Source of the DNA: Erythrobacter sp. | GTDB taxonomy: Bacteria; Pseudomonadota; Alphaproteobacteria; Sphingomonadales; Sphingomonadaceae | Length of the DNA stretch: 64,000 nucleotides | Assembly (NCBI GenBank): GCA_019739335.1 | Contig: CP073261.1 | Location: forward strand, 2,780,001-2,844,000 | Direction of reading: 5' to 3' | In this document: one piece after another, positions 55,769 through 64,000 of the stretch | Layout of the letters: every line of letters begins with the position of its first letter | Numbering within the stretch: the stretch's first letter is position 1 | The notes under the pieces: model-generated | What the model saw: the letters and a program-made list of their open reading frames with translations, nothing else | The model's database searches: none | Told to the model about the DNA's origin: nothing | Position numbers and translations under genes: made by a program

Positions 55769-56668
55769 ATGGCCGACGATGTGCTCGGGCGCGGGCTGCA
55801 ACATATCCAGCGCGAGATCGACGATGCGTTCGACGGGCTATTGCCCGTTCCTGACGACAATTCCGCGCGGCTGGTCGAAGCCATGCGCTACGCCGCGATC
55901 GGCGGCGGCAAGCGGGTGCGTCCGCTGCTGCTCGCCACCGTGGCCGAAATGTACGGCGCCAGCCGCGCGGCGGCGATCTACGCCGGCTGCGCGATCGAGG
56001 CGATCCACGTCTATTCGCTGATCCATGACGACCTGCCGTGCATGGACAATGATGATACCCGCCACGGCAAGCCCACCGTGCACAAGCAGTACGACGATGC
56101 GACCGCCGTGCTCGCGGGCGATTCGCTCCACGCGCTCGCCTTCGAGATCCTCGGCGGCACGCTGGTCAGCACCGATCCCTTCGTCCGCGCCGAACTGGTC
56201 CACGCGCTTGCCGCTGCCAGCGGGCACAAGGGCATGGCGGGCGGGCAGATGATGGACATCGTGGCGGAACAGGCGGGCGCGGCGTTCGACCTGCACACCA
56301 TCACCCGGTTGCAACAGCTCAAGACCGGCGCGCTGCTCTGCGCGGCAGTGGAAATGGGCGCAATCCTCGCCCGCGTGCCGGAGGAGGGCAGGGCCCACCT
56401 GCGCGCCTACGCCCGCGACATTGGCCTCGCCTTCCAGATCGCCGACGACCTGCTCGACGAGGAGGGCGATGAAGCCAAGGCGGGCAAGGCGCTGCGCAAG
56501 GATGCCGAAGCGGGCAAGGCGACGTTCGTGTCGCTGATGGGCGTCGATGGCGCGCGGGCACAGGCGCGGGCGCTGTCCGACCAGGCCATCGGCCACCTCG
56601 CCAGCCACGGTTCGGAAGCGGACCTGCTGCGGGCGCTCGCGCGGTTTATCGTGGAGCGGGATCGGTGA
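55769..56668 (+). CDS. ispA: Farnesyl/geranyl-type polyprenyl diphosphate synthase
   Basis: Chain-elongating prenyltransferase that makes farnesyl (or geranylgeranyl) diphosphate for quinones, carotenoids and undecaprenyl phosphate. The roughly 299-residue protein has AAIGGGKRVRPLLL, the first Asp-rich motif in SLIHDDLPCMDNDDTRHG, KQYDDATAVLAGDSLHALAFE, GQMMDIVAEQ and the second Asp-rich motif in AFQIADDLLDEEGDEAKAG. A GTG at 55757 could add four residues; the ATG was preferred. Its stop overlaps the coaD GTG start. Confidence 0.95.
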   Translation: MADDVLGRGLQHIQREIDDAFDGLLPVPDDNSARLVEAMRYAAIGGGKRVRPLLLATVAEMYGASRAAAIYAGCAIEAIHVYSLIHDDLPCMDNDDTRHGKPTVHKQYDDATAVLAGDSLHALAFEILGGTLVSTDPFVRAELVHALAAASGHKGMAGGQMMDIVAEQAGAAFDLHTITRLQQLKTGALLCAAVEMGAILARVPEEGRAHLRAYARDIGLAFQIADDLLDEEGDEAKAGKALRKDAEAGKATFVSLMGVDGARAQARALSDQAIGHLASHGSEADLLRALARFIVERDR

Positions 56669-57180
56669 AGGCTGAACGCATCGGCATCTACCCCGGCACT
56701 TTCGATCCCTGCACGCTGGGCCATGCCGATATCATCCGCCGCGGGTCGCGGCTGGTGGACCGGCTGATTATCGGCGTCACCACCAATCCGTCGAAAGATC
56801 CGATGTTCTCGACCGAGGAACGGATGACGATGATGAAGCGCGAGATCGCCGGACTCGGGCTGAGGAACGTCGAGATTCGCGGCTTCGATGCGCTGCTGAT
56901 GAAATTTGCCGAGCACGAAGGCGCCAGCGTCATCGTCCGCGGCCTGCGCGCCGTGGCGGATTTTGAGTACGAGTACCAGATGGCGGGGATGAACCAGCAG
57001 ATCAACGCGGGGATCGAGACGGTCTTCCTGATGGCGGATGTCTCGCTCCAGCCGATCGCCTCCAAGCTGGTCAAGGAAATCGCGCTCTACGGCGGCGATA
57101 TAGCGCCCTTCGTCAGCCCGGCGGTAAAGGCGCTGGTGGAAGCGCGAGTAGCGGAACTGGGGCGCAAGGGGGACTATTGA
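56665..57180 (+). CDS. coaD: Phosphopantetheine adenylyltransferase
   Basis: Penultimate enzyme of coenzyme A synthesis. The 171-residue nucleotidyltransferase has RIGIYPGTFDPCTLGHADI (nucleotide-binding motif with the HxGH-type LGHAD), VIVRGLRAVADFEYEYQMAGMN and ETVFLMADVSLQPIASKLVKEIALYGGDIAPFVSP. The GTG start (56665-56667) overlaps the ispA TGA stop, indicating coupling. A palindromic repeat follows right after the stop. Confidence 0.96.
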   Translation: MKAERIGIYPGTFDPCTLGHADIIRRGSRLVDRLIIGVTTNPSKDPMFSTEERMTMMKREIAGLGLRNVEIRGFDALLMKFAEHEGASVIVRGLRAVADFEYEYQMAGMNQQINAGIETVFLMADVSLQPIASKLVKEIALYGGDIAPFVSPAVKALVEARVAELGRKGDY

Positions 57181-57188
57181 GCTTAAGT

Positions 57189-57286
57189 CCCCCTCCCGCT
57201 GGCGGGAGGGGTTAGGGGTGGGGGCGAGCGAAGCGAGCCATGCCGTTACAGGCCCACCCCCGGCCCCTCCCGCAAGCGGGAGGGGA
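57189..57286. repeat. Double-palindrome intergenic repeat (about 100 bases)
   Basis: Two near-identical palindromes, CCCCTCCCGC-TG-GCGGGAGGGG (57190-57211) and CCCCTCCCGC-AA-GCGGGAGGGG (57264-57285), flank a segment whose ends also pair (GGGGTGGG near 57215, CCCACCCC near 57254). The whole can fold on itself. This is the type of GC-rich mobile intergenic element common in sphingomonads and Caulobacter-like genomes. Confidence 0.85.
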
Positions 57287-57360
57287 GAATATGTTCATTG
57301 AACTGTCAGTCACGCTCCCGTAACACGCCGCCGATCCAGCAATCCTATCGAGACGCATTC

Positions 57361-58071
57361 ATGCTCCGCACTTTCGCGCTGTCCACACCAATAGCCCTTC
57401 TTGGAGCCGCCATCCTTGCCGTCTCCACCCCTGCGCTGGCGCAGGACACCGCGCTGTCGCCCGCGCTCGGGACGGTCGAGGCAACCAATGCCGAGGCTTC
57501 AACGCTTCCGCTGACCGTCAATTTCGACATGGCGCACGATCCGGAGAATATCCTCCTGCTCGATCTGTCCACTGGCGAGCGCGTGGCGATCCGGCTGATG
57601 CCGGCCTGGGCGCCCAATCATGTCGAGCGGATCAAGACGCTCACCCGCCAAGGGTTCTACAACGGCAATCCGTTCCACCGCGTGATCGACGGGTTCATGG
57701 CGCAATCGGGCGACCCCACCGGGACCGGGCAGGGCGGCTCAACGCTTCCCGATCTTGAAGAAGAGTTCAATTTTCTTCCCCACGTGCGCGGCACCGTTTC
57801 GATGGCCCGCGCCGATGACGAAAACAGCGCCAACAGCCAGTTCTTCATCGTCTTCTACCCGCGTTTCGCGCTCGATCGCCGCTACACCAATTTCGGCCGG
57901 GTGATTTCGAACATGCCCGCCGTGGATGCGATTTCGCGCGGCGAACCGCCGGAAAACCCGACCCGCATTCTCCAGGCCAGCATTGCCGCCGACGGTCTGC
58001 CGCAGGTGATGCCGGGGATGGCGGCGCCGGAGGAAGAGATTACCCTCGACATGCTCGACGACGCGTTCTGA
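57361..58071 (+). CDS. Periplasmic cyclophilin-type peptidyl-prolyl isomerase
   Basis: A 236-residue exported foldase: signal peptide (about 1-27, ending TPALAQ) and a cyclophilin domain with RIKTLTRQGFYNGNPFHRVIDGFMAQSGDPTGTGQGGS, then GTVSMARADDENSANSQFFIVF, covering the FHRV, MAQSGD and QFFI motifs of the family. The catalytic Arg is in FHRVI. The ATG at 57361 was chosen as it gives the signal peptide. queA follows 20 bases after, probably cotranscribed. Confidence 0.93.
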   Translation: MLRTFALSTPIALLGAAILAVSTPALAQDTALSPALGTVEATNAEASTLPLTVNFDMAHDPENILLLDLSTGERVAIRLMPAWAPNHVERIKTLTRQGFYNGNPFHRVIDGFMAQSGDPTGTGQGGSTLPDLEEEFNFLPHVRGTVSMARADDENSANSQFFIVFYPRFALDRRYTNFGRVISNMPAVDAISRGEPPENPTRILQASIAADGLPQVMPGMAAPEEEITLDMLDDAF

Positions 58072-58091
58072 TCGCGATCTAGCTTGCGCCG

Positions 58092-59138
58092 ATGCGCGTT
58101 GACCTCTTCGATTTCGAGCTGCCGCCCGAACTGATCGCGCTGCGCCCGGTGCGCCCGCGTCATGCGGCGCGGATGCTGGTGGTGGGAGGCGGTGAGCGTT
58201 TCGCCGATCGCCACGTTCACGAGCTGCCCGAGTTGCTCGAACCCGGTGACGTGCTGGTGTTCAACGATACCCGCGTGATCCCGGCGCAGCTCGAAGGCCA
58301 AAGAATTTCTGGGCGCGGCGAAGCGCGGATCGGAGCAACACTCCACAAGCGCATCGACCTGCGCCGCTGGCAGGCCTTTATCCGCAATGCCAAGCGCCTG
58401 AAAGAAGGCGACGAGATCGAATTCCCGGCAGGCGTTTCTGCAATGGCCGAGGCGCGCCATGCCGACGGCTCTTTCACCCTGGCCTTCGCCGGGGAGGAGC
58501 CGGTCGAGGTCCTGCTCGAACGCGCCGGATCGATGCCGCTGCCCCCCTACATCGCGGGCAAGCGCCCCACCGATGCGCAGGACCGCAGCGATTACCAGAC
58601 GATGTTCGCTCGGGAAGATGGCGCGGTGGCTGCGCCCACGGCAGCACTGCATTTTACGTCCGAACTGATCGCAGCGCTCGATGCGCGCGGGGTGGGGCGC
58701 GAAACGCTGACGCTGCACGTGGGCGCGGGCACTTTCCTGCCGGTCAAGGCGGAGGATACCGACGATCACGCGATGCACGCGGAATGGGGACGGATCGAGG
58801 CGGATGTCGCCGCCCGGCTGAACGCGGCGCGGGTCAGCGGCGGACGGGTGATCGCCGTCGGCACAACCAGCCTTCGCCTGCTCGAAAGCGCGGCGGATGC
58901 GGACGGGATTGTCCGGCCCTTCGCCGGGGACACCTCCATTTTCATTACGCCGGGATACCGGTTCCGCGCGGTCGACGGGCTGATGACCAATTTCCATCTG
59001 CCCAAATCAACGCTGATGATGCTGGTCAGCGCGCTGATGGGCTGCGAACGGATGATGGCCGCCTATGCCCACTCTATCGCCAATGGCTATCGCTTCTACA
59101 GCTACGGGGATTCGAGCCTGCTGCTGCCCGAGGGCTAG
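58092..59138 (+). CDS. queA: tRNA preQ1(34) S-adenosylmethionine ribosyltransferase-isomerase
   Basis: Transfers the ribosyl group of SAM to preQ1 in tRNA, giving epoxyqueuosine. The 348-residue protein has [86 protein letters not shown] and [19 protein letters not shown], all typical of QueA. It converges on the lipase-like gene with a 4-base overlap of stops (CTAG). In most relatives tgt is adjacent; here tgt is 4.2 kb away. Confidence 0.97.
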   Translation: MRVDLFDFELPPELIALRPVRPRHAARMLVVGGGERFADRHVHELPELLEPGDVLVFNDTRVIPAQLEGQRISGRGEARIGATLHKRIDLRRWQAFIRNAKRLKEGDEIEFPAGVSAMAEARHADGSFTLAFAGEEPVEVLLERAGSMPLPPYIAGKRPTDAQDRSDYQTMFAREDGAVAAPTAALHFTSELIAALDARGVGRETLTLHVGAGTFLPVKAEDTDDHAMHAEWGRIEADVAARLNAARVSGGRVIAVGTTSLRLLESAADADGIVRPFAGDTSIFITPGYRFRAVDGLMTNFHLPKSTLMMLVSALMGCERMMAAYAHSIANGYRFYSYGDSSLLLPEG

Positions 59139-59845
59139 AACCGCACCTGCCGTCCGTAGTAGTTGCCGCCGCTGCTGCCGAGGTAGCTGACGATTCCCGT
59201 CATGCTGTGAGCATCCATCCCGCTGGTGCCGTTGTTGATGATCAGTTCCTCGCCGAGATGGCAGCCGATGGACTTGGTCGCCAGCGAGACCGGATCGTTC
59301 CACTGATTGACACACAGGAAACGGTTGGCGGGGCTGATCGAATGGCCCAGTTGCGAACAGGTCGGCGCATTGAAGGCCATGCCCTTGAGCCCCAGTTCGG
59401 ATGCGACCATTTGCGACAGCCCCCCTCCGAGCGAATGGCCCACAACATAGGTCGCAGATCCGCGCGGTGAAGTGCCGACGGTATCGCGCACCAGTGACAG
59501 CGCTTCGCGGAACTGCCATTCGAGCAGTTGGCGCGCCAGCTCGATAGCTACCGCAGCGCCGGGATTGGCGAGAAACACCGCCAGCGTCACGCTCCGCCCG
59601 GCAAAGCCCACATCGGCCGCCAGGTCGAGCATATCGGTTCCGCTTTCGCCGCCCATATCGGTTCCTGCGAATGCGATGATATTGGTCACGCTGCTGCCGC
59701 TCGACTGCCGGTAGAGGCCGCCCTTAAAGCCGTTGGCGCGCTCACGAAAGCTGATGCGGGTGTAGTTGGGCACCAGCACGCTGTTCGATGGCGAGTAGAT
59801 TGCATCGGCCATGCAGGCGAATTCATGGATAGTCGGACACGGCAT
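59135..59845 (-). CDS. Class-3-type lipase/esterase, cytoplasmic start
   Basis: A 236-residue alpha/beta hydrolase with the lipase class 3 pattern: [15 protein letters not shown] (first strand; oxyanion region), the nucleophile elbow [17 protein letters not shown] (Ser near residue 147), [12 protein letters not shown], an Asp in NQWNDPVSL and a His in MDAHSMTG as the likely triad. No signal peptide is visible: the protein starts [19 protein letters not shown]. The ATG at 59843-59845 has GGGGGGA upstream. It is divergent from the M15 peptidase gene and converges on queA. The substrate is unknown (lipid or ester). Confidence 0.78.
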   Translation of the reverse strand: MPCPTIHEFACMADAIYSPSNSVLVPNYTRISFRERANGFKGGLYRQSSGSSVTNIIAFAGTDMGGESGTDMLDLAADVGFAGRSVTLAVFLANPGAAVAIELARQLLEWQFREALSLVRDTVGTSPRGSATYVVGHSLGGGLSQMVASELGLKGMAFNAPTCSQLGHSISPANRFLCVNQWNDPVSLATKSIGCHLGEELIINNGTSGMDAHSMTGIVSYLGSSGGNYYGRQVRF

Positions 59846-59986
59846 TCCATTCCCCCCAAGAGAACTGACGCGATATTTCGCTTTGCTTCGACAACCCTCT
59901 GCATGCTTTGTAAGCGAGAATTGTCTGCTGGCAAGTCTTCCTGAAGTCGAGAAAACCAAACATCCTGTGAAGAGGCCGAAACACTG

Positions 59987-60015
59987 TTGTTGCTCTGCTG
60001 CACGAATGGTAACAT
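59987..60015 (+). promoter_or_regulatory. Candidate promoter of the M15 peptidase gene
   Basis: TTGTTG (59987-59992) and TAACAT (60010-60015) with 17-base spacing, 31 bases before the ATG. The hexamer matches are moderate. The surrounding 200 bases are AT-richer than neighbours. Confidence 0.3.
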
Positions 60016-60045
60016 CGAGCATCAAGATTCCGGGGGGAGTGTAAA

Positions 60046-60570
60046 ATGTCGAACGCGCTGGGTATCTATTCGCCGGTCATCAACCAGAAGCAGAACATGC
60101 AATTTTCGACCCACTACGATGTTGCATCGCTGACAGTCACTTCGCAGAAAGCCGACAACTGGCCGAGCAGGCTGGAAACGGTGTGGCACTTGCACTTGCT
60201 GGCATGGTTCGTGCTGGAACCGGTCGCCGCCCATTTCGGCACGGCGCCGAAAGTGTCGAGCGGCTATCGCTCGGACGCGGTGAACAAGGCGGTCGGCGGG
60301 TCCACCAAGTCGCAGCATTCGTTCGGCCAGGCGGCGGATTTCGAGATTGCCGGAACCGACAATCGCGAGTTGGCCAAGTGGATCAACGACAACCTGACCT
60401 TCGATCAGCTGATCCTTGAATTCTACACCTCGGCAGGTGGCATGGCGTCGGGCTGGGTGCATTGTTCGTACAAGCCCAGCGGCAACCGCAAGCAGTTCCT
60501 CACCGCGATCAAGAAGAACGGCAAGACCCAGTATCTCCCGGCCACTACGGCGCGGCTTGAAGGATTGTAA
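60046..60570 (+). CDS. M15-family zinc peptidase (D-Ala-D-Ala carboxypeptidase/endolysin-like)
   Basis: A 174-residue protein with the peptidase M15_3/VanY-like core: VSSGYRSDAVNKAVGGS, SQHSFGQAADFEI (His and Asp zinc ligands), LILEFY (likely catalytic Glu) and GWVHCSY (third ligand His). No signal peptide is seen, so it is cytoplasmic or exported by another route. Such enzymes cleave peptidoglycan peptides. It is divergent from the lipase gene (200-base gap). An ATG with GGGGGGAG upstream marks the start. The gene does not look like part of a prophage. Confidence 0.83.
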   Translation: MSNALGIYSPVINQKQNMQFSTHYDVASLTVTSQKADNWPSRLETVWHLHLLAWFVLEPVAAHFGTAPKVSSGYRSDAVNKAVGGSTKSQHSFGQAADFEIAGTDNRELAKWINDNLTFDQLILEFYTSAGGMASGWVHCSYKPSGNRKQFLTAIKKNGKTQYLPATTARLEGL

Positions 60571-60660
60571 CACAGGGAAAGGGGGCATTTGTCTCCCAAT
60601 GGAGTGATTCGCAACGGCATGACCCTTGCCGCCTGCCGCCGTTCACCCCAATAGACGGGT

Positions 60661-61608
60661 ATGGAATCCATCCTCGATATTCGCGGCCTCGAAAAGACCT
60701 ACAAGGGCGGGGTCAAGGCGCTGGGCGGCGTCGATCTGACCATCCGGCGCGGGGAGATCTTCGCGCTGCTCGGCCCCAATGGCGCGGGCAAGACGACGCT
60801 GATCGGTGCGGTCTGCGGGCTGGTGCGCCCCACGGGCGGCACGATCGAAGTGTTCGGGCAGGATATCACCCGCAACTGGAAGGATGCGCGCCGCCGCATC
60901 GGGCTGGTGCCGCAGGAACTCAGCTTTGATATTTTCGACAAGGTGATCCGCCAGGTCCGCTATTCGCGCGGCATGTTCGGCTGCCCGCCGGACGAGGCGC
61001 GGGTGGAGGAAATCCTCCGCAGCCTCAGCCTGTGGGACAAGCGCGATGCCACCATCCGCGAACTTTCGGGCGGGATGAAGCGGCGCGTGATGATCGCCAA
61101 GGCGCTGGCGCACGATCCCGAACTGCTGTTCCTCGATGAACCCACCGCCGGGGTGGACGTGGAACTGCGGCGCGACATGTGGCGGCAGATCGATGCACTG
61201 CGCGCCAGGGGCGTGACGATCATCCTCACCACCCATTACATCGAGGAAGCCGAGGAAATGGCCGACCGGGTGGGCGTCATCAACAAGGGCCAGATCCTGC
61301 TGGTGGACGACAAGGACGCGATCATGGCCAAGCTCGGCAGGACCGAAGCCTGCTTCACCCTGGCGACCCCGCTGGAGTACATTCCCGCCCCCTTCGCCAG
61401 CTTCCCGCTGCACCTGGAGGATGACGGGCTGAGCCTCGTCTATCGCGGCGGTGACGGCACGGGCAAGGGCAAGCGCGAAGTGGCCGATGTGGCGCAGATA
61501 CTGGCGCGCGAAGGGATCATGTTCACCGCCATCGAAACCCGCGAAAGCACTCTGGAGGATATTTTCGTCGATCTTGTCGAAGACAAGCGCGAAGGGCTGG
61601 CGGCATGA
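60661..61608 (+). CDS. ABC transporter ATP-binding protein (ABC-2 exporter)
   Basis: A 315-residue ATPase: Walker A in LLGPNGAGKTTLIGAVCG (near residue 40), Q-loop VPQELSFD, signature LSGGMKRRVMIAKAL, Walker B LLFLDEPTAGVDVELR and the switch His in TTHYIEEA. The C-terminal ~70 residues form a typical drug/multidrug-type extension. It pairs with the permease gene, which overlaps its stop by 4 bases. The substrate is unknown (drugs, lipids or polysaccharide). Confidence 0.93.
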   Translation: MESILDIRGLEKTYKGGVKALGGVDLTIRRGEIFALLGPNGAGKTTLIGAVCGLVRPTGGTIEVFGQDITRNWKDARRRIGLVPQELSFDIFDKVIRQVRYSRGMFGCPPDEARVEEILRSLSLWDKRDATIRELSGGMKRRVMIAKALAHDPELLFLDEPTAGVDVELRRDMWRQIDALRARGVTIILTTHYIEEAEEMADRVGVINKGQILLVDDKDAIMAKLGRTEACFTLATPLEYIPAPFASFPLHLEDDGLSLVYRGGDGTGKGKREVADVAQILAREGIMFTAIETRESTLEDIFVDLVEDKREGLAA

Positions 61609-62378
61609 CCTTCGGCCTCAACCTGCGCGGCGCATTCGCCATTTTCAAGAACGAGGTGATGCGGATGTTCCGCACCGCTTTCGGTTCGATCCTGTCCCCG
61701 GTGATCACGACCTCGCTTTACCTGGTGGTGTTTGGAGCGGCGATCGGCGGGCGGATGGAGCTTCCGGGCGGCGTCGATTACGCAAGCTTCATCGTCCCGG
61801 GTTTGCTGATGCTGACGCTGCTGACCGAAAGCACCAGCAACGCCAGCTTCGGCATTTACATGCCCAAGTTTACCGGGGCGATTTACGAACTGCTATCTGC
61901 CCCGGTAGGGGTGATCGAAACGCTGATCGGCTTTGTCGGCGCGGCGGCAGTGAAATCGCTGATCCTTGCGGCGATCATCCTCGGCACGGCGGCACTGATC
62001 GTCGATTACCAGATCGCCCATCCGCTGCTCGCCTTCGGTTACATCCTGCTGATCTCCGCCACCTTCTCGCTGCTCGGCTTCATCATCGGGCTGTGGGCGG
62101 ACGGGTTCGAGAAGTTGCAGATCATCCCGCTGCTGATCCTGATGCCGCTGACCTTCCTTGGCGGTACATTCTATTCGATCGACGTGCTCGAAGGCCCTTG
62201 GCGCACGGTCGCGCTGTTCAATCCGGTGGTTTATCTGGTGAACGGGTTGCGCTGGACCTTCCTCGGCCAGTCGGATTTCCCGATTATGGTTTCGCTCGGC
62301 GCGACACTGGCCTTCCTGCTGGTCTGCGTCGGCATAATTGCATGGATATTCAAGACCGGCTGGCGCTTGCGCGGCTGA
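61605..62378 (+). CDS. ABC-2 type transporter permease
   Basis: A 257-residue inner-membrane permease with six predicted spans. It includes FIVPGLLMLTLLTESTSNASFGIYMPK, PVGVIETLIGFVGAAAVKSLILAAIILGTAALI and the C-terminal FLGGTFYSIDVLEGPWRTVALFNPVVYLVNGLRW, the ABC-2 signature region. The ATG overlaps the ATPase stop (ATGA). It forms an exporter with that ATPase; no substrate-binding protein, as expected for exporters. Confidence 0.92.
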   Translation: MTFGLNLRGAFAIFKNEVMRMFRTAFGSILSPVITTSLYLVVFGAAIGGRMELPGGVDYASFIVPGLLMLTLLTESTSNASFGIYMPKFTGAIYELLSAPVGVIETLIGFVGAAAVKSLILAAIILGTAALIVDYQIAHPLLAFGYILLISATFSLLGFIIGLWADGFEKLQIIPLLILMPLTFLGGTFYSIDVLEGPWRTVALFNPVVYLVNGLRWTFLGQSDFPIMVSLGATLAFLLVCVGIIAWIFKTGWRLRG

Positions 62379-62395
62379 CTTGCTAGCGAAGCTCA

Positions 62396-63349
62396 ATGAG
62401 CAAGGCTTGGATTGTTACCGCTCCCATTTTGCTGGTCGCCCCCGCCGCCATGGCGCAGGATGCGGCGCTGCCTGATGCCGCGCGGGCGATGATCGAGGCG
62501 GCGATTGCCACCGGCGATGCCGATAGCGTCAGCGCCGTCGTCACCGCCGCCCGCAGCGCCTTCCCCGATCACACCGCCGAAATCGACGCCATGCACGCCG
62601 CCTTCAACGCCCGGCGCGCCGAGCAGGCCGCCGCCGCCGCCGCCGCGCAGGAGGCGGCGATGCGGCAAGCGGGCGTGTTCGACAACTGGAGCGGGCAGGG
62701 CGAAGTCGGCGGGTTCCTTTCCACCGGCAACACCGAGGAACTGGGCGGCACCGCCAGCCTCGCACTGCACCGGCGCGGGATCGACTGGGAACATCGCCTC
62801 CGCTTCGCCGCCGACTTCCGTCGCGCCAACGGCGTGACCACCCGCGAACAATTGCTCGCGCAATACGAACCGCGCTTCCAGATCAACGAACGCCTGTTCG
62901 CCTATGGCCTCACCCAGTTCGAGCGGGACCGGGGGCAGGGCTTCACCGAACGCTATGCCGTTTCCGGAGGCCTTGGCTATCGCCTGATCGACGGAGACGC
63001 TCTCGATCTCGCGATCAAGGCCGGCCCTGCCTACCGCATCACCAGCTTCAACGATGGCACCACCACCAGCCGCATCGCCGGGCTGTTCGGCGCCGATTTC
63101 GACTGGCAGATCACCGATTCGCTCAAGCTGACGCAGGATGCCAATGCCACGGCGGAAACTGGGGGTGAGGTGCTGCTGATCGTCGATGGGGCGAATACCA
63201 GCCTCAATGCCGTCACCGGGCTGGAAGCGGGACTGGCCGAGCGGCTGACCGCGCGCGTCTCCTACACCGTCGACTACAACAGCAACCCGCCCGCCGGTTC
63301 GGTGGGCACCGACACGCTGACCCGCTTCACGCTGATCTATGGCTTCTGA
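62396..63349 (+). CDS. DUF481 family outer-membrane-barrel-like protein
   Basis: A 317-residue exported protein: short signal peptide (about 1-17, ending AAMAQD), an Ala-rich coiled stretch (about 60-90), then a DUF481-type barrel with [59 protein letters not shown] and a final [31 protein letters not shown] (terminal Phe). DUF481 proteins are thought to be outer-membrane proteins of unknown substrate. Its stop overlaps the tgt start by 11 bases. Confidence 0.87.
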   Translation: MSKAWIVTAPILLVAPAAMAQDAALPDAARAMIEAAIATGDADSVSAVVTAARSAFPDHTAEIDAMHAAFNARRAEQAAAAAAAQEAAMRQAGVFDNWSGQGEVGGFLSTGNTEELGGTASLALHRRGIDWEHRLRFAADFRRANGVTTREQLLAQYEPRFQINERLFAYGLTQFERDRGQGFTERYAVSGGLGYRLIDGDALDLAIKAGPAYRITSFNDGTTTSRIAGLFGADFDWQITDSLKLTQDANATAETGGEVLLIVDGANTSLNAVTGLEAGLAERLTARVSYTVDYNSNPPAGSVGTDTLTRFTLIYGF

Positions 63350-64000
63350 AAACCCCAGGTTCCGCTTCACCGTCAGCGCGACCGACGGGCGCGCGCGCAC
63401 CGGCGCGATCGAGATGCGCCGCGGCACCATCCGCACGCCTGCCTTCATGCCCGTCGGCACCGCCGCCACGATGAAGGCGATGAAGGTGGAGGACGTGCGC
63501 AAGACGGGCGCCGACATCATCCTCGGCAACACCTACCACCTGATGCTGCGCCCCGGCGCGGAGCGGGTGGCGCGGCTCGGCGGCTTGCACAATTTCATGC
63601 GCTGGGATCGCCCGATCCTGACCGACTCCGGCGGTTACCAGGTGATGAGCCTTTCCGACCTGCGCAAGCTGACGGAGGAGGGCGTCGAATTCCGTAGCCA
63701 TATCGACGGCAGCAAGCATATGCTCACCCCGGAACGCAGCATGGAAGTGCAGCGGCTGCTCGGCAGCGACATCGTGATGGCTTTCGATGAATGCCCCCGT
63801 GCGGACCGTCCGCTGGCGGAAATCGAAGCGAGCATGGAATTGTCGATGCGCTGGGCGCAGCGCAGCCGCGATGCCTTCGATGCCGGGGGCGAACACGCGG
63901 CCAATGCGGCGCTGTTCGGCATCCAGCAGGGCGCGTTGGACGAGAGCCTGCGTGCCCGCTCGGCCGAAGCGCTGCGCAAGATCGGCTTCGACGGTTACGC
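63339..64000 (+). CDS. tgt: tRNA-guanine transglycosylase, cut by window edge
   Basis: Exchanges guanine 34 for preQ1 in the tRNAs later modified by QueA. About 220 residues are present, the C-terminal zinc-binding part being beyond the right edge. Visible motifs are [47 protein letters not shown] (the DSGGYQ active site) and [10 protein letters not shown]. The ATG at 63339 lies inside the end of the DUF481 gene, an 11-base overlap, and gives [22 protein letters not shown]. Confidence 0.96.
   Translation, partial: MASENPRFRFTVSATDGRARTGAIEMRRGTIRTPAFMPVGTAATMKAMKVEDVRKTGADIILGNTYHLMLRPGAERVARLGGLHNFMRWDRPILTDSGGYQVMSLSDLRKLTEEGVEFRSHIDGSKHMLTPERSMEVQRLLGSDIVMAFDECPRADRPLAEIEASMELSMRWAQRSRDAFDAGGEHAANAALFGIQQGALDESLRARSAEALRKIGFDGY

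Noticed and set aside
57189..57286. Possible CRISPR array from two similar repeat units
   Set aside because: Only two units, each a perfect palindrome, no uniform spacer set and no cas genes: a REP-like element instead.

Overview
The window is about 64 kb of G+C-rich (mid-60s percent, estimated by eye), densely coding chromosome. It most resembles an alphaproteobacterium of the order Sphingomonadales, probably Erythrobacteraceae (Erythrobacter/Altererythrobacter group). The reasons are the order gltA-gltX / comEC / lexA-moeA-moaC-trpC-trpD-trpG ... trpE-ppiD / tpiA-secG-pyrG, an alphaproteobacterial direct-repeat SOS box (GAAC-N7-GAAC) at lexA, a lipoyl-domain-bearing PdhB, a TonB receptor ending in Phe, and a cistern-like PEP-CTERM protein. 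The assignment is inference from gene content, not from a database search. Almost everything is intact core chromosome. I see no insertion sequence, prophage, CRISPR array or rRNA, and only one tRNA.

Layout. 1-5.4 kb: citrate synthase (cut by the window edge), glutamyl-tRNA synthetase, divergent ComEC, and LexA with its SOS box. 5.4-15 kb: molybdopterin genes, then the tryptophan genes in two blocks (trpG-D-C behind a lipoprotein phosphodiester glycosidase, and trpE behind ppiD), separated by an opposing membrane gene. 15-21 kb: tpiA, secG, pyrG, a small heat-shock gene with an apparent RNA thermometer, a glutaredoxin/nitrilase/DUF1178 operon, and tRNA-Arg(CCU). 21-28 kb: TonB receptor, double-MarR regulator, a small exported protein and HPPD. 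28-31 kb: ftsB, pdhA, pdhB. 31-37 kb: six minus-strand Tad pseudopilin-like genes arranged as two TadG-TadE-TadE modules. 37-46 kb: synthase-fold protein, EF-hand protein, trmFO, lysoplasmalogenase, gyrA, two exported proteins and ychF.

47-51 kb holds the most unusual locus. A TPR lipoprotein gene faces a convergent PEP-CTERM protein gene, and this cassette occurs twice in tandem. The two TPR proteins look paralogous. Both PEP-CTERM genes carry a consensus sigma-54 (-24/-12) promoter 38-40 bases before the start codon. No exosortase or PrsK/PrsR regulator lies in the window, so the sorting machinery must be encoded elsewhere.

51-64 kb: nitroreductase, DUF3052 and purL; small membrane proteins; xseB-ispA-coaD; a periplasmic cyclophilin; then queA and tgt (cut by the right edge). 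Between queA and tgt lie a class-3-type lipase, a divergent M15 peptidase, an ABC-2 exporter and a DUF481 protein. Two palindromic intergenic repeat elements are present (38.15-38.23 kb and 57.19-57.29 kb). One of them supplies the last codons and the stop codon of trmFO.

Genes that act together: PdhA/PdhB feed acetyl-CoA to GltA; TrpE/G/D/C cover chorismate to indole-glycerol phosphate; MoaC and MoeA act in molybdenum cofactor synthesis; QueA and Tgt act in queuosine synthesis; LexA controls itself and presumably an SOS regulon.
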